Assembly (NCBI RefSeq): GCF_019097855.1
Contig: NZ_JAHRGL010000030.1
Span: 1-64,000 of the forward strand
Length of the DNA stretch: 64,000 nt
Direction of reading: 5' to 3'
Origin: Geopseudomonas aromaticivorans
GTDB taxonomy: Bacteria; Pseudomonadota; Gammaproteobacteria; Pseudomonadales; Pseudomonadaceae
A program made the translations under genes and the position numbers. The notes below the pieces were generated by a model. The model was not told the DNA's origin, made no database searches, and worked only from the letters and a program-made list of their open reading frames with translations. Positions within the stretch are counted from its first letter, which is position 1, and every line of letters starts with the position of its first letter. This document shows positions 28,849 to 37,127 of the stretch, piece by piece.

Positions 28849-29342
28849 GGCGCCAGCGCGGCATGACCCTGGTCGAGCTGGTGATCGCCATCGTCATCGT
28901 CGGCATCGCCGCGGCGGCGCTGTATGGCGCCATGGCCGCCATCGGCGGACGCTCGGCCGACCCGATGCTGCGCCAGCAGAGCCTGGCCATCGCCGAGGCC
29001 TATCTGGAAGAGATCCTCGCCCGGAACTTCCTCGATCCGACCAGCCATACCCAGTGCCCGCCGCGACCGGCAGCCCGCGCCGCGTTCGACAATATCTGCG
29101 ACTACGCCGGCCTCGACGATGCCGGTGCCCGCGGTGCCGATGGCACCCTGATCGCCGGTCTGCAGGACTACAGGGTGCGTGTCGCGGTGACGCCGCAGGC
29201 CTTCAACGGACCGACCGCTGCGGCGGCACTGCAGGTGACGGTGACGGTCGAGGCGCCGGGCGGTCAGATGCTGAGCCTCGCCGGCTGGCGCACCTGCTAT
29301 GGCGAGTACGATGGCGCAGGAGCCTACGCATGCGTGCCCTGA
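28845..29342 (+). CDS. mshD: Minor prepilin MshD-like
   Basis: 165 residues with leader MRRQRG and the helix MTLVELVIAIVIVGIAAAALYG; Met replaces the usual Phe at mature position 1, which prepilin peptidases accept. It is followed by LAIAEAYLEEILARNF, typical of PilV/MshD-like minor pilins, and four cysteines in the globular part. Its 3' end overlaps the mshO start by 13 nt. Confidence 0.8.
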   Translation: MRRQRGMTLVELVIAIVIVGIAAAALYGAMAAIGGRSADPMLRQQSLAIAEAYLEEILARNFLDPTSHTQCPPRPAARAAFDNICDYAGLDDAGARGADGTLIAGLQDYRVRVAVTPQAFNGPTAAAALQVTVTVEAPGGQMLSLAGWRTCYGEYDGAGAYACVP

Positions 29343-30319
29343 TCTGCGCCGCCTCCTGCACATCTGGCCCGCGTAGCGTGGGTAACCGCGCAGCGTTGCC
29401 CACCGCAGGCTTGGTGGAAAACGCTGCGCGGTTTTCCACGGGGTGGCCATCCACCCTACAACCGCTTGGCTGTCGCCAGCGCGGCTTCACCCTGGTCGAA
29501 CTGATCCTGGTGATCGTCCTCTGCGCCGTGGTCGGGGCGCTGGTCAGCAGCGTGCTGTCGCGCCCGCTGGAGGGTTTCGTCGCGCAGAGTCGGCGCGCCG
29601 AGCTGGTAGACATCGGCGCCACGGCCCTCAACCGCATGCAGCGCGACATCCGCCAGGCGGTGCCCGGTTCGCTGCGGGTCAGCGCCGATGGCCAGACACT
29701 GGAGCTGCTGCTGATCCACAGCGGCGGCCGCTACCTGCCCAACCGCCCGCTCGACAACAGTCTGAACTTTTCCGCCACCCCGGCCGCGCAGTGCAACGGC
29801 CCGCTGGTGGCGGGGGTGCCGGCCTGCGATGTGCTGCAGGTGTTCGCCCCGGATTTCACGCCGCCGGCCGCCGGCTGGCTGGTGATCGCCAGCAGCCCGT
29901 TCAGCTGGACGCTGAGCAATCCGGGGAACATCACCCCGACCAACACGGTCTTCACCCGCTTGGCGGAGTCCAATTCGGCCAGCTATCCCGGCATCAGCCT
30001 GATCCGCGTCACCCCACCGGGGGCGGGCGGTACTTTCGCCTTCGCCGCGCCCTCGGCGCAGCGGCGCATCTACTTCGCCGATCGCGTGGTCGGCTATCGC
30101 TGCAGCGGCGGCCAGCTGCTGCGCTACGAACACGACCAACTGTCGGCCACGCTGCCCGCGACCCTGCCGGCTACCGGCCGCCTGCAGGCCGACCGCGTGG
30201 AGTCCTGCAATTTCAGCTACGCGCCCGGCACCGGCTTGGCCTCCCTGCGCCTGACCGTCGGTGCGGCGGGCGAGAGCATCCGGCTGGCCCAGCAGGTACA
30301 GGTGAACAATGCGCCCTGA
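29330..30319 (+). CDS. mshO: Minor prepilin MshO-like with an unusually long leader
   Basis: 329 residues. The ATG at 29330 has AGGAG seven bases upstream, yet the cleavage motif RQRG|FTLVELILVIVL appears only at residues 50-53, so the leader would be 52 residues. The extra part is encoded by a palindromic repeat element (29372-29459) lying in frame inside the gene. A GTG at 29414 within the element would give a 24-residue leader, but has only a weak ribosome site. The mature domain is PilW/MshO-like (LNRMQRDIRQAVPGSLRV). Whether the protein is made at normal levels is uncertain. Confidence 0.78.
   Translation: MRALICAASCTSGPRSVGNRAALPTAGLVENAARFSTGWPSTLQPLGCRQRGFTLVELILVIVLCAVVGALVSSVLSRPLEGFVAQSRRAELVDIGATALNRMQRDIRQAVPGSLRVSADGQTLELLLIHSGGRYLPNRPLDNSLNFSATPAAQCNGPLVAGVPACDVLQVFAPDFTPPAAGWLVIASSPFSWTLSNPGNITPTNTVFTRLAESNSASYPGISLIRVTPPGAGGTFAFAAPSAQRRIYFADRVVGYRCSGGQLLRYEHDQLSATLPATLPATGRLQADRVESCNFSYAPGTGLASLRLTVGAAGESIRLAQQVQVNNAP
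29372..29459. repeat. GTAGGGT-family element inside mshO, copy 4
   Basis: CGTAGCGTGGGTAACCGCGCAGCGTTGCCCACC is followed by GGTGGAAAACGCTGCGCGGTTTTCCACG and the closing CCACCCTAC. The first hairpin has GGGTAAC against GTTGCCC. It lies between the mshO start codon and its prepilin motif and keeps the frame open. Confidence 0.8.
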
Positions 30320-30743
30320 ACGTGGATTCGCCCTGGTGGCGGCGCTGTTCGTGATGGTCATCATCGCCGTGGTGGTGGCGACCATGAGCCGGCTGTCGAT
30401 CACCCAGAACAGCAGCCTCGACCTGGCCCTCCAGCAGGCCCGCGCCTACCAGGCCGCCCGCGCCGGCCTGGAGTGGGGCCTGCACCAGCTGATGCTGGAG
30501 AGCAACACGGCGGGCGTCTGTCCGGTGGGGAGTCCATCCCTGGCCGGAAGTGGCCTGAGCGAATTCAGCGTGAGCCTCACCTGCGTCAAGCTGCCCTGCG
30601 CCACGGCCGTCTGCGCACAGAGCTACACGGAAGGCATCCGCACCTTCAACCTGTACCGGCTGACCGCCACGGCCAGCAACGGTAGCCCGGATAGCCGGGT
30701 GGACTATGCCTGGCGGCGGCTGGAAGTGACGGTGGAGCGATGA
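30309..30743 (+). CDS. mshP: MshP/PilX-like minor pilin
   Basis: 144 residues. The opening MRPERGFALVAALFVMVIIAVV lacks Glu5 of classical prepilins, which is typical of the PilX/MshP group (SxLVxALF helix). TQNSSLDLALQQARAYQAARAGLEWG is the family's conserved helix. Four cysteines lie in the globular part. It overlaps mshO by 11 nt and mshQ by 4 nt. Confidence 0.78.
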   Translation: MRPERGFALVAALFVMVIIAVVVATMSRLSITQNSSLDLALQQARAYQAARAGLEWGLHQLMLESNTAGVCPVGSPSLAGSGLSEFSVSLTCVKLPCATAVCAQSYTEGIRTFNLYRLTATASNGSPDSRVDYAWRRLEVTVER

Positions 30744-33457
30744 ATTTGAAACGCTGGGGGCATTCGATACGGGTTTTGCTGGCCGTGCTGCTGGTTACCG
30801 CCAGTCCGGGGGCATGGGCGGTATTGTGCTCCGAGGTGTTTTTCCCGGGGCCGGCTGGCGATGGCCTGAATGCCTACGTGCCGATGTTGTCACTACCGAG
30901 CTTCGATGCTTCGACGCTTCCCGCCCTGACGGCGGCGAGTCCGCGGGCGGTGTCGGTGAGCGACAGCTACTGGGCGGGCGGCATCTCGCCCAACAACTGG
31001 GTATTGACTGCGCCAAGCGCGGGAACGGCCCGGGTCTACGTCAAGGGCAATCTGGTCATCGGCAACAACGCAGAGATCAATAAGGATGGCAATCCGAGAA
31101 ATCTGATTATCATCGTGATAGGGAATCTCGATATCCAGAACAGCAGCAATACCAAACTCAATGCGCTGATCTATGCGACGGGCAATGTGACCATCGGCAA
31201 CAACCCGGCCATCTACGGCGGCGTTTCTGCCGCGGGCAGCCTGCAAAAGGGCAACAACATTTCCTATGATCCCAGCGCTCTGACGGGAGCCGACTTCGGT
31301 ACGCTCTGCGACAATCCGAACTCGGTGGGACAGATCGACCACTTTCGCTTTCTACATGCTGCGACCGGGCTGACCTGCAGCCCGCTGGATGTCACCCTGA
31401 AGGCCTGTGCGGATGCCACCTGCAGCCGTCTGTACGAGGGCAGCGTCAGTCTCACCTTGAGTCCCTCCACTTGGGCGCCCAGCAACGTGGTGGCCTTCAA
31501 CGGTGGTCAGGCTTCCCTCAAGCTGCACGGCAATGCTCCGGGCTATGTGACCCTTGGCGTGGCATCGGCCGTTCCAGCGGCCAACAACACGCGGCAATGT
31601 AGTACCGTCGATTGCCGGGTGCTGTTCTACGACAGCGGCTTCATCTTCGATGTGCCGCCCCTGCTGGCCGCCAAACCGCAGGCCGGCATCACCCTGCAGG
31701 CGGTGCGCAAGGACGCCAACAGCCAGCTGTGCGTGCCAGCCTTCGGCCCGGCCACGCGCACGCTGCAGTTCTGGAGCGATTATGTCGATCCCGGTACTGG
31801 CAGTCTGCCGGTGCGGGTCAACGATGTGCCTGTGGCGATGAGCGCGGCAGCGCCGACCAGCCTGAACCTGAGCTTCGACAGCACGGCGACAGCGCTCCTG
31901 AGTGTGCGCTACGCCGATGCCGGGCTGATGCGCCTGAATGCCCAGTATGTCGGGAGCGGCGTCGAGAGCGGCCTGCTCATGTCCGGGTCGGATGAGTTCG
32001 TCAGCAAACCCTACGGCCTGCATATAGCCACCCCGGCCGACGCCAGCTGCACGGCCTCGAATCCGGCAGGCTGCAGCGTGTTGCGCATGGCCGGCGACAG
32101 CTTCCCGCTGAACATCCGCGCGGTAGCCTGGGAGGCCGACGGCGAGGCATTGACCGAGGCCGCGCTGCGCGACAACCCGAGCACACCGAACTTCCGCCTG
32201 AACGGCATTGCCTTGAACTCCACGCTGGTTGCGCCGACGGCGGCCGCTGGTGGCGTGACGGGTGCCTTCTACCGCCACGATGCCAGCACCGGCAGCAGGA
32301 GCGTGCTGGGCAGCTATGACCATGCGCTGGGCACAACTACCAGCTTGGCCGTGAGCCAGGGCGAGGTCGGCATCTTCCGCCTGAGTGCGGTGCCGGTGGC
32401 CGGCAGCTATTTCGGCCAGAGCGTCAGCGGCGGCGAGAGCGCGCTGATCGGCCGCTTCACCCCCGCGTATCTGGGCGTGACCAGTACCGCCAGCCTGACC
32501 CCGGCCTGCGGCGCCTTCAGTTATCAGGGGCAGACCATCACTTTCGCCGGCGGGCAGCCAGGGATCGTCGTCACCAGCTACAACCGCCAGGGCGAGGTGA
32601 CGCGCAACTACGACCGCGATCCGTTCTGGCGGCTGGCGCCACCGCAGCGCCAGCCTTACGCCTTCAGCGACGCCAGCAAGCCGGGCCTGGTCGCCCGTCT
32701 GCAGAGCCTGGGCGATCCGCAGTCGCTGGCGGTGACGGATAGTGGCGCGGCCGACGGCAGCCGGGCCTTCGACTGGCGGGCCGAAGGCACGCGGCTGGCC
32801 GATGCGCTGCTGTGGCAACTGCCGTCGCCACCGACGGCCGAGGATCTGCCGTTCGTGCTGACTGCTGCCGGCGCGCATGTGCAGCTGAAGTTGCCTGCCG
32901 TCCAGCTGAGCGATCTCGACGGCGTCTGCTACCGCGGCAGCGCTGGCAGCGCCGCCGCCTGCCAGGACTTCGTCCATGCCTTCGGCGGCACCGAGGTGCG
33001 CCTGGGGCGCCTGCGCATCGATGCGGCCAGTGGCCCGGAGAACCAGGGGCTGGATCTGCCCTACTGGCTGGAAAGCTGGCAGGCCTCGGCTGGCGGTCCG
33101 GTATTCGGCGCTACGACGGGCGATAGCTGCTCGACGCAGGCAGCGCTGGGCCAGGTGGTGCTGTCCGGCTTCACCGGCGACCTGCTGGCGAGCCACTTCC
33201 CGACGCCGCCCGGCACTCTTGAGGCTCCGCCGGCTGGCACGCCGACGCCGACGGGTGTCATTCGCCTGCCGGCGCCCAATCAGAAGGGCAGCGCGCTGGT
33301 CAGCCTGTCCGGCCTGAAAGGCGCGACCCCGGCGTTGCCCTGGCTGCTGTTCGATTGGGATGGCAACGGCACCCCCGAGGCGCCTTCGGCGCGGGCGACC
33401 TTCGGTGTGCTGTCCACCCAGCGCGCGCTGATCTTCCGCCGCGAAATCTATCGCTGA
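30740..33457 (+). CDS. mshQ: MshQ-like secreted surface protein (DUF6701 type)
   Basis: 905 residues with signal peptide (1-27, ending AWA). Residues 90-190 contain repeated short beta segments (VKGNLVIGNNAEI, IGNLDIQNSS, ATGNVTIGNNPAI) suggesting a small beta-helix. The large remainder resembles the DUF6701/MshQ region at the end of MSHA clusters, with paired cysteines and a final PWLLFDWDGNGTPEAPSARATFG motif. It is probably a surface or pilus-tip adhesin; function not established. It is the last gene of the cluster, and no plus-strand terminator with a U run is seen after it. Confidence 0.82.
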   Translation: MNLKRWGHSIRVLLAVLLVTASPGAWAVLCSEVFFPGPAGDGLNAYVPMLSLPSFDASTLPALTAASPRAVSVSDSYWAGGISPNNWVLTAPSAGTARVYVKGNLVIGNNAEINKDGNPRNLIIIVIGNLDIQNSSNTKLNALIYATGNVTIGNNPAIYGGVSAAGSLQKGNNISYDPSALTGADFGTLCDNPNSVGQIDHFRFLHAATGLTCSPLDVTLKACADATCSRLYEGSVSLTLSPSTWAPSNVVAFNGGQASLKLHGNAPGYVTLGVASAVPAANNTRQCSTVDCRVLFYDSGFIFDVPPLLAAKPQAGITLQAVRKDANSQLCVPAFGPATRTLQFWSDYVDPGTGSLPVRVNDVPVAMSAAAPTSLNLSFDSTATALLSVRYADAGLMRLNAQYVGSGVESGLLMSGSDEFVSKPYGLHIATPADASCTASNPAGCSVLRMAGDSFPLNIRAVAWEADGEALTEAALRDNPSTPNFRLNGIALNSTLVAPTAAAGGVTGAFYRHDASTGSRSVLGSYDHALGTTTSLAVSQGEVGIFRLSAVPVAGSYFGQSVSGGESALIGRFTPAYLGVTSTASLTPACGAFSYQGQTITFAGGQPGIVVTSYNRQGEVTRNYDRDPFWRLAPPQRQPYAFSDASKPGLVARLQSLGDPQSLAVTDSGAADGSRAFDWRAEGTRLADALLWQLPSPPTAEDLPFVLTAAGAHVQLKLPAVQLSDLDGVCYRGSAGSAAACQDFVHAFGGTEVRLGRLRIDAASGPENQGLDLPYWLESWQASAGGPVFGATTGDSCSTQAALGQVVLSGFTGDLLASHFPTPPGTLEAPPAGTPTPTGVIRLPAPNQKGSALVSLSGLKGATPALPWLLFDWDGNGTPEAPSARATFGVLSTQRALIFRREIYR

Positions 33458-33592
33458 CCCTGCACTCTGGCGGTGCAGGTGCACAATCCGTGTGCGGGAG
33501 GCGACAGTCTGGCGGCTATCCGACAGTCCGCTTTCCCGCTATCTAGAGCGTCTCCCGCTAGGGGGAGAGGGCAGGCTAGACCCAGCAGATAT

Positions 33593-33626
33593 GAAAAAGC
33601 CCCGGATCGCGCTGCGATCCGGGGCT
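33593..33626 (-). terminator. Terminator of the Bcr/CflA gene
   Basis: AGCCCCGGATCGC (33598-33610) pairs perfectly with GCGATCCGGGGCT (33614-33626); on the minus strand it is followed by TTTTT. The rest of the 33458-33711 gap shows no gene. Confidence 0.88.
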
Positions 33627-33711
33627 CTGGGCATAAAAAGGGGATTCCCCGGCCTGCCTGTACCGTGGTCCCCGAAACTGGATACGGTACTCAATGCACA
33701 TGACATGCCAA

Positions 33712-34938
33712 TTACAGCTTGGGTGTCGCTTCGGCGGCATTTTCCGTGCGGCCAGGCTGGGGCGCGCGGGTCAGCAGCAGGGCCAGCAGGCTGCCGACCC
33801 CGGTGATACCGACCACCAGGCTCATCGGCAGCGGGCTGCCGTCGTGCAGGGCGCTGACCAGCGCGCTGGCAGCGGTGCCGAAGCCGAACTGGCCGGCCAC
33901 CGCCAGTCCGGCGGCGGCGCCGGCCTGTTTGGGGAAATGTGCCAGCAGGCTGGCCACGCAGTTGGCGCCGAGCAGGCCGGTGACGCTGATGTAGAACAGC
34001 AGGCAGGCGACGATGGCGCTCAGGCCGCCGATGCCGCTGCCGCCGAGGATGGCCAGGGCCAGGCCGGACAGGGCGGCGATGCTGGCGCCGCACACCAGCA
34101 TGCGTTGCGGGCCGAGGCGGGTGACCAGGCGGGCGTTGAGCAGGGTGGCGACGATGATGCCGCTGACGTTCAGGCTGAACAGCCAGGCGTACTGCTGCGC
34201 CGACACGCCGAAATGCTCGATGTAGACGAACGGCGAGGCGGTGAAGAAGGCGAACATGCCGCCGAACGACAGTCCCATGCACAGGATGTAGCCGAGCGCC
34301 TGTGGCTGCACGGCGATATGCCCGTAGGCGCGGAACACGGCGGCGAGCGAGGCGCCGCGGGCGTCGGCGGGATGGGTTTCCGGAATCTTCCAGACCACGG
34401 CCAGCAGGCACACCCCGGCGAAGGCCATCAGCACCACGAACAGCGAGCGCCAGCCGGCCAGCAGGATCAGGTAGCCGCCGATCAGCGGGGCGATCAGGGT
34501 GGCGAACATGGTCACCAGGTGCATCAGGGACAGCACGCGGGCGGCGTCCTTGAGCGGGAACAGGTCGCGCACGATGGTGCGCGCCAGCACCGAGGCGCCG
34601 GCGCCGCCGAGGGCCTGCAGGATGCGCCAGAACACCAGGTGTTCGGCCTGGGCGGCGAGGGCGCAGCCCAGGCTGGCCAGCAGGTACAGGGCGATGCCGC
34701 CGAGCAGCAGCTTGCGCCGGCCGAAGCGGTCGGACAGCGGCCCGTAGATCAGCATGCCGGCGCACAGGCCGGCGAGGAACACGCTGATGGTCAGCTGGAT
34801 CTGCGCCTCGGCGGCACCGAGGTCCTGGGCGATCAGCGGCAGGCTCGGCAGGTACATGTCGATCGACAGCGGGCCGAACGCCACCAGGGCGGCGAGCAGG
34901 ACGATCAGGCGTTGCGGGTGGGTGACGGCGGCGGACAT
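33712..34938 (-). CDS. Bcr/CflA family multidrug efflux MFS transporter
   Basis: 408 residues, twelve predicted membrane helices. The opening LVAFGPLSIDMYLPSLPLIAQDL and the loop motif YGPLSDRFGRRKLLL (about 65-79) are characteristic of the Bcr/CflA drug:proton antiporters (bicyclomycin and related substrates). The actual substrate cannot be told. GGAGAA lies ahead of the ATG. It is divergent from hpaI across a 289-bp gap. Confidence 0.9.
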   Translation of the reverse strand: MSAAVTHPQRLIVLLAALVAFGPLSIDMYLPSLPLIAQDLGAAEAQIQLTISVFLAGLCAGMLIYGPLSDRFGRRKLLLGGIALYLLASLGCALAAQAEHLVFWRILQALGGAGASVLARTIVRDLFPLKDAARVLSLMHLVTMFATLIAPLIGGYLILLAGWRSLFVVLMAFAGVCLLAVVWKIPETHPADARGASLAAVFRAYGHIAVQPQALGYILCMGLSFGGMFAFFTASPFVYIEHFGVSAQQYAWLFSLNVSGIIVATLLNARLVTRLGPQRMLVCGASIAALSGLALAILGGSGIGGLSAIVACLLFYISVTGLLGANCVASLLAHFPKQAGAAAGLAVAGQFGFGTAASALVSALHDGSPLPMSLVVGITGVGSLLALLLTRAPQPGRTENAAEATPKL

Positions 34939-35129
34939 GCGTTCTCCAGAGGTTGGCCGGGGACAGGAGCAAGGCCTGGGGCGCCTAGTTTACCGGCTGG
35001 GGCGCGGCAAGCCGCGGCCGAGTCGGCCTCGGGGGCGCAGAGTGCACAAACATCCGGCCGGGGGTATAGCCGGACAGGCCTGCAAGCTGGCACCCTAAGG
35101 AAAATTTCCACGGATTGTCGCCGCCACAG

Positions 35130-35167
35130 GCTCGCGCCGTCCGCTGGCGGCCAGGGACGGCGCGAGC
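35130..35167. repeat. Long perfect hairpin before hpaI
   Basis: GCTCGCGCCGTCC (35130-35142) pairs exactly with 35155-35167; the 12-base loop can itself fold (CTGG/CCAG). It ends 60 bases before the hpaI start, in the gap with the divergent efflux gene. It could be an operator, a leader hairpin or an isolated repeat. Confidence 0.55.
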
Positions 35168-35227
35168 GTCCTGGTCGCCGGCGACCTGCCGGGTCCCATC
35201 TCCCGCCCCTTGTTTGAGAACTGAACG

Positions 35228-36028
35228 ATGCCGATGCCCGTCAACACCTTCAAGCAGCGCCTGATGGCCGAGCAGCAGATTGGCCTGTGGATCGGCCTGG
35301 CCGATCCCTACTGCGCCGAGCTGGCGGCCAACGCCGGTTTCGACTGGCTGCTGCTCGACGGCGAACACGCGCCCAACGACCTGCGCTCGCTGCTCGGCCA
35401 GCTGCAGGCGGTCGCTCCCTATGCCAGCCAGCCGGTGATCCGCCCGCCGATCGGCGATCCGGTGCTGATCAAGCAGCTGCTCGACATCGGCGCGCAGACC
35501 CTGCTGGTGCCGATGGTGGAGCGTGCCGAGCAGGCCGAGGAACTGGTCGCCGCCATCCACTATCCGCCGAAGGGCATTCGCGGCGTCGGCGCCTCCCTGG
35601 CGCGTGCCTCGCGCTGGAACAACATCCCCACCTATCTGGACGAAGCCGACGCGCAGATGTGCCTGCTGGTCCAGGTGGAGAACCTCAAGGGCCTGGAAAA
35701 CCTCGATGCCATCGCCGCCGTCGAGGGCGTCGACGGCGTGTTCATCGGCCCGGCCGACCTGTCGGCGGCCATGGGCCACCGCGGCAACCCCGGCCATCCC
35801 GAGGTGCAGGCCGCCATCGAGGACGCCATCGCCCGGGTCCGCAAGGCCGGCAAGGCTGCCGGCATCCTCTCCGGCGACGAGAAGCTCGCCCGCCGCTATC
35901 TGGAGCTGGGCTGTTCCTTCGTCGCCGTGGGCGTCGACAGCAGCGTGCTGATGCGCTCGCTGAAGCAGCTGGCTAACAGCTTCAAGGGTATCGAGTCGGC
36001 GCCGTCCGTCAGCGGCAGCGTCTACTGA
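35228..36028 (+). CDS. hpaI: HpaI/HpcH family class II aldolase
   Basis: 266 residues, a metal-dependent pyruvate aldolase. HpaI cleaves 4-hydroxy-2-oxoheptanedioate to pyruvate and succinate semialdehyde at the end of homoprotocatechuate degradation. [32 protein letters not shown], the phosphate/arginine loop [13 protein letters not shown] and [12 protein letters not shown] are the expected motifs. The rest of the hpa pathway is absent here, so the real substrate may be another 2-oxo acid, such as those used by rhamnonate or ketodeoxy-sugar aldolases. It stands just before a MarR-type hpaR gene. Confidence 0.88.
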   Translation: MPMPVNTFKQRLMAEQQIGLWIGLADPYCAELAANAGFDWLLLDGEHAPNDLRSLLGQLQAVAPYASQPVIRPPIGDPVLIKQLLDIGAQTLLVPMVERAEQAEELVAAIHYPPKGIRGVGASLARASRWNNIPTYLDEADAQMCLLVQVENLKGLENLDAIAAVEGVDGVFIGPADLSAAMGHRGNPGHPEVQAAIEDAIARVRKAGKAAGILSGDEKLARRYLELGCSFVAVGVDSSVLMRSLKQLANSFKGIESAPSVSGSVY

Positions 36029-36126
36029 GGTAGCGAACGCGGCGAGCGCCGCCGCCATCCGTGGTAAAACATCGCCGCCCCGCCTGGGGCGGTGTCATGT
36101 CGTTTTCGCAGGAAGATCCAGGCCCC

Positions 36127-36579
36127 ATGCACAAGTCCCAACCCTCACTGATCCAGGCCCTGCTGCAGGCGCGCGAAGCGGCGTTGGGCTTCTTCCGTCC
36201 GCTGCTCAATCAGTACGAACTGACCGAGCAGCAGTGGCGGGTCATCCGCATCCTCAGCCAGCCTCGCCGCGACGAGCTGGAGAGCCACCAGCTGGCGGAG
36301 CAGGCCTGCATCCTGCGCCCGAGCCTGACTGGGGTGCTGGTGCGCCTGGAGCGCGACGGCCTGGTGCGGCGCTGGAAGCCGGCCAGCGACCGGCGCCGCC
36401 TGTGCGTCAGCCTGACCGCCAAGGGCGTCGCGCTGTTCGAGGAAATGAGCAGCGAGATGACCCGCCTGTACAAGGACATCCAGCGCCAGTTCGGCGCGGA
36501 GAATTTCCGCACGCTGATGCGCCTGCTGCAGGACCTGGGCAAGATCGATCCCGCTATGCCGGGCGGCCGCAGCGCCTGA
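36127..36579 (+). CDS. hpaR: MarR-family regulator, HpaR-like
   Basis: 150 residues with the winged-helix core LTEQQWRVIRILSQ...LAEQACILRPSLTGVLVRLERDGLVRRWKPASDRRRLCVSLT (about 39-100), close to HpaR/HpcR repressors of homoprotocatechuate operons. It is 98 nt after hpaI on the same strand and probably regulates it. ATG at 36127 was chosen; an in-frame ATG at 36097 exists with a weaker ribosome site. Confidence 0.85.
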   Translation: MHKSQPSLIQALLQAREAALGFFRPLLNQYELTEQQWRVIRILSQPRRDELESHQLAEQACILRPSLTGVLVRLERDGLVRRWKPASDRRRLCVSLTAKGVALFEEMSSEMTRLYKDIQRQFGAENFRTLMRLLQDLGKIDPAMPGGRSA

Positions 36580-36631
36580 ACGGGCTGCGGTTGTCCGTCC
36601 CTAGAACAATAACCCCACTGCAAGGTGTCCG

Positions 36632-37066
36632 ATGTTACGCAATCAACCCTCCCTGTCCCTGGATCTGGCCCTGCTGGCCCTGCCGGCGGTGCTCGCCGAA
36701 GCCCGCAATCTGCAGGTGCGCGTCAGCGTGTCGATCGTCGATGCGAGCGGCCAGCTGATTCACCTGGCGCACATGGACGGCGCCCCGGCGCCGAGCCGCG
36801 ACATCGCCCTCGACAAGGCCTGGACCGCCACCGGCTTCGGTGTCGCCACCAGCGCCTGGGAACAGCGCCTGGCCGGCATGCCGGCCAGCGTGCGCGACGG
36901 CCTGCTGCAGCGTCCGCGCCTGGCGATGTTCGGCGGTGGTGTGCCGGTCAAGGTCGACGGGACCGTGGTCGGCGCCATCGGCGTGTCCGGTGCCACCGCC
37001 GAGCAGGACGAGCAGTGCGCCCAGGCCGGCGTCAATGCCATTCTCGCCGCGCTCAATCAGGCGTGA
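36632..37066 (+). CDS. GlcG/HbpS-like heme-binding family protein
   Basis: 144 residues of the GlcG/HbpS (DUF336) fold: VSIVDASGQLIHLAHMDGAPAPSRDIALDKAWTA and FGGGVPVKVDGTVVGAIGVSGAT are the family segments. These proteins occur beside catabolic operons; some bind heme or small ligands, but their role is generally unclear. It lies 52 nt after hpaR with AAGG before the ATG, so it is probably in the same transcript as hpaI-hpaR. Confidence 0.85.
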   Translation: MLRNQPSLSLDLALLALPAVLAEARNLQVRVSVSIVDASGQLIHLAHMDGAPAPSRDIALDKAWTATGFGVATSAWEQRLAGMPASVRDGLLQRPRLAMFGGGVPVKVDGTVVGAIGVSGATAEQDEQCAQAGVNAILAALNQA

Positions 37067-37068
37067 TC

Positions 37069-37103
37069 CGTAGGGTGGGAAACGACCGTAGGTCTTTCCC
37101 ACC
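37069..37103. repeat. GTAGGGT-family palindromic element, copy 5 (short)
   Basis: CCGTAGGGTGGGAAACGACCGTAGGTCTTTCCCACC: a single hairpin with GGTGGGAAA against TTTCCCACC. It separates the converging glcG-like and ATPase genes. Confidence 0.7.
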
Positions 37104-37127
37104 GCATCACTGGGCGTCATGACGCCC

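Noticed and set aside
31352-33484. Long minus-strand frame opposite mshQ
   Set aside because: Composition typical of an antisense frame (Gln, Arg, His, Ala) and no domain; mshQ has a signal peptide and fits the operon.
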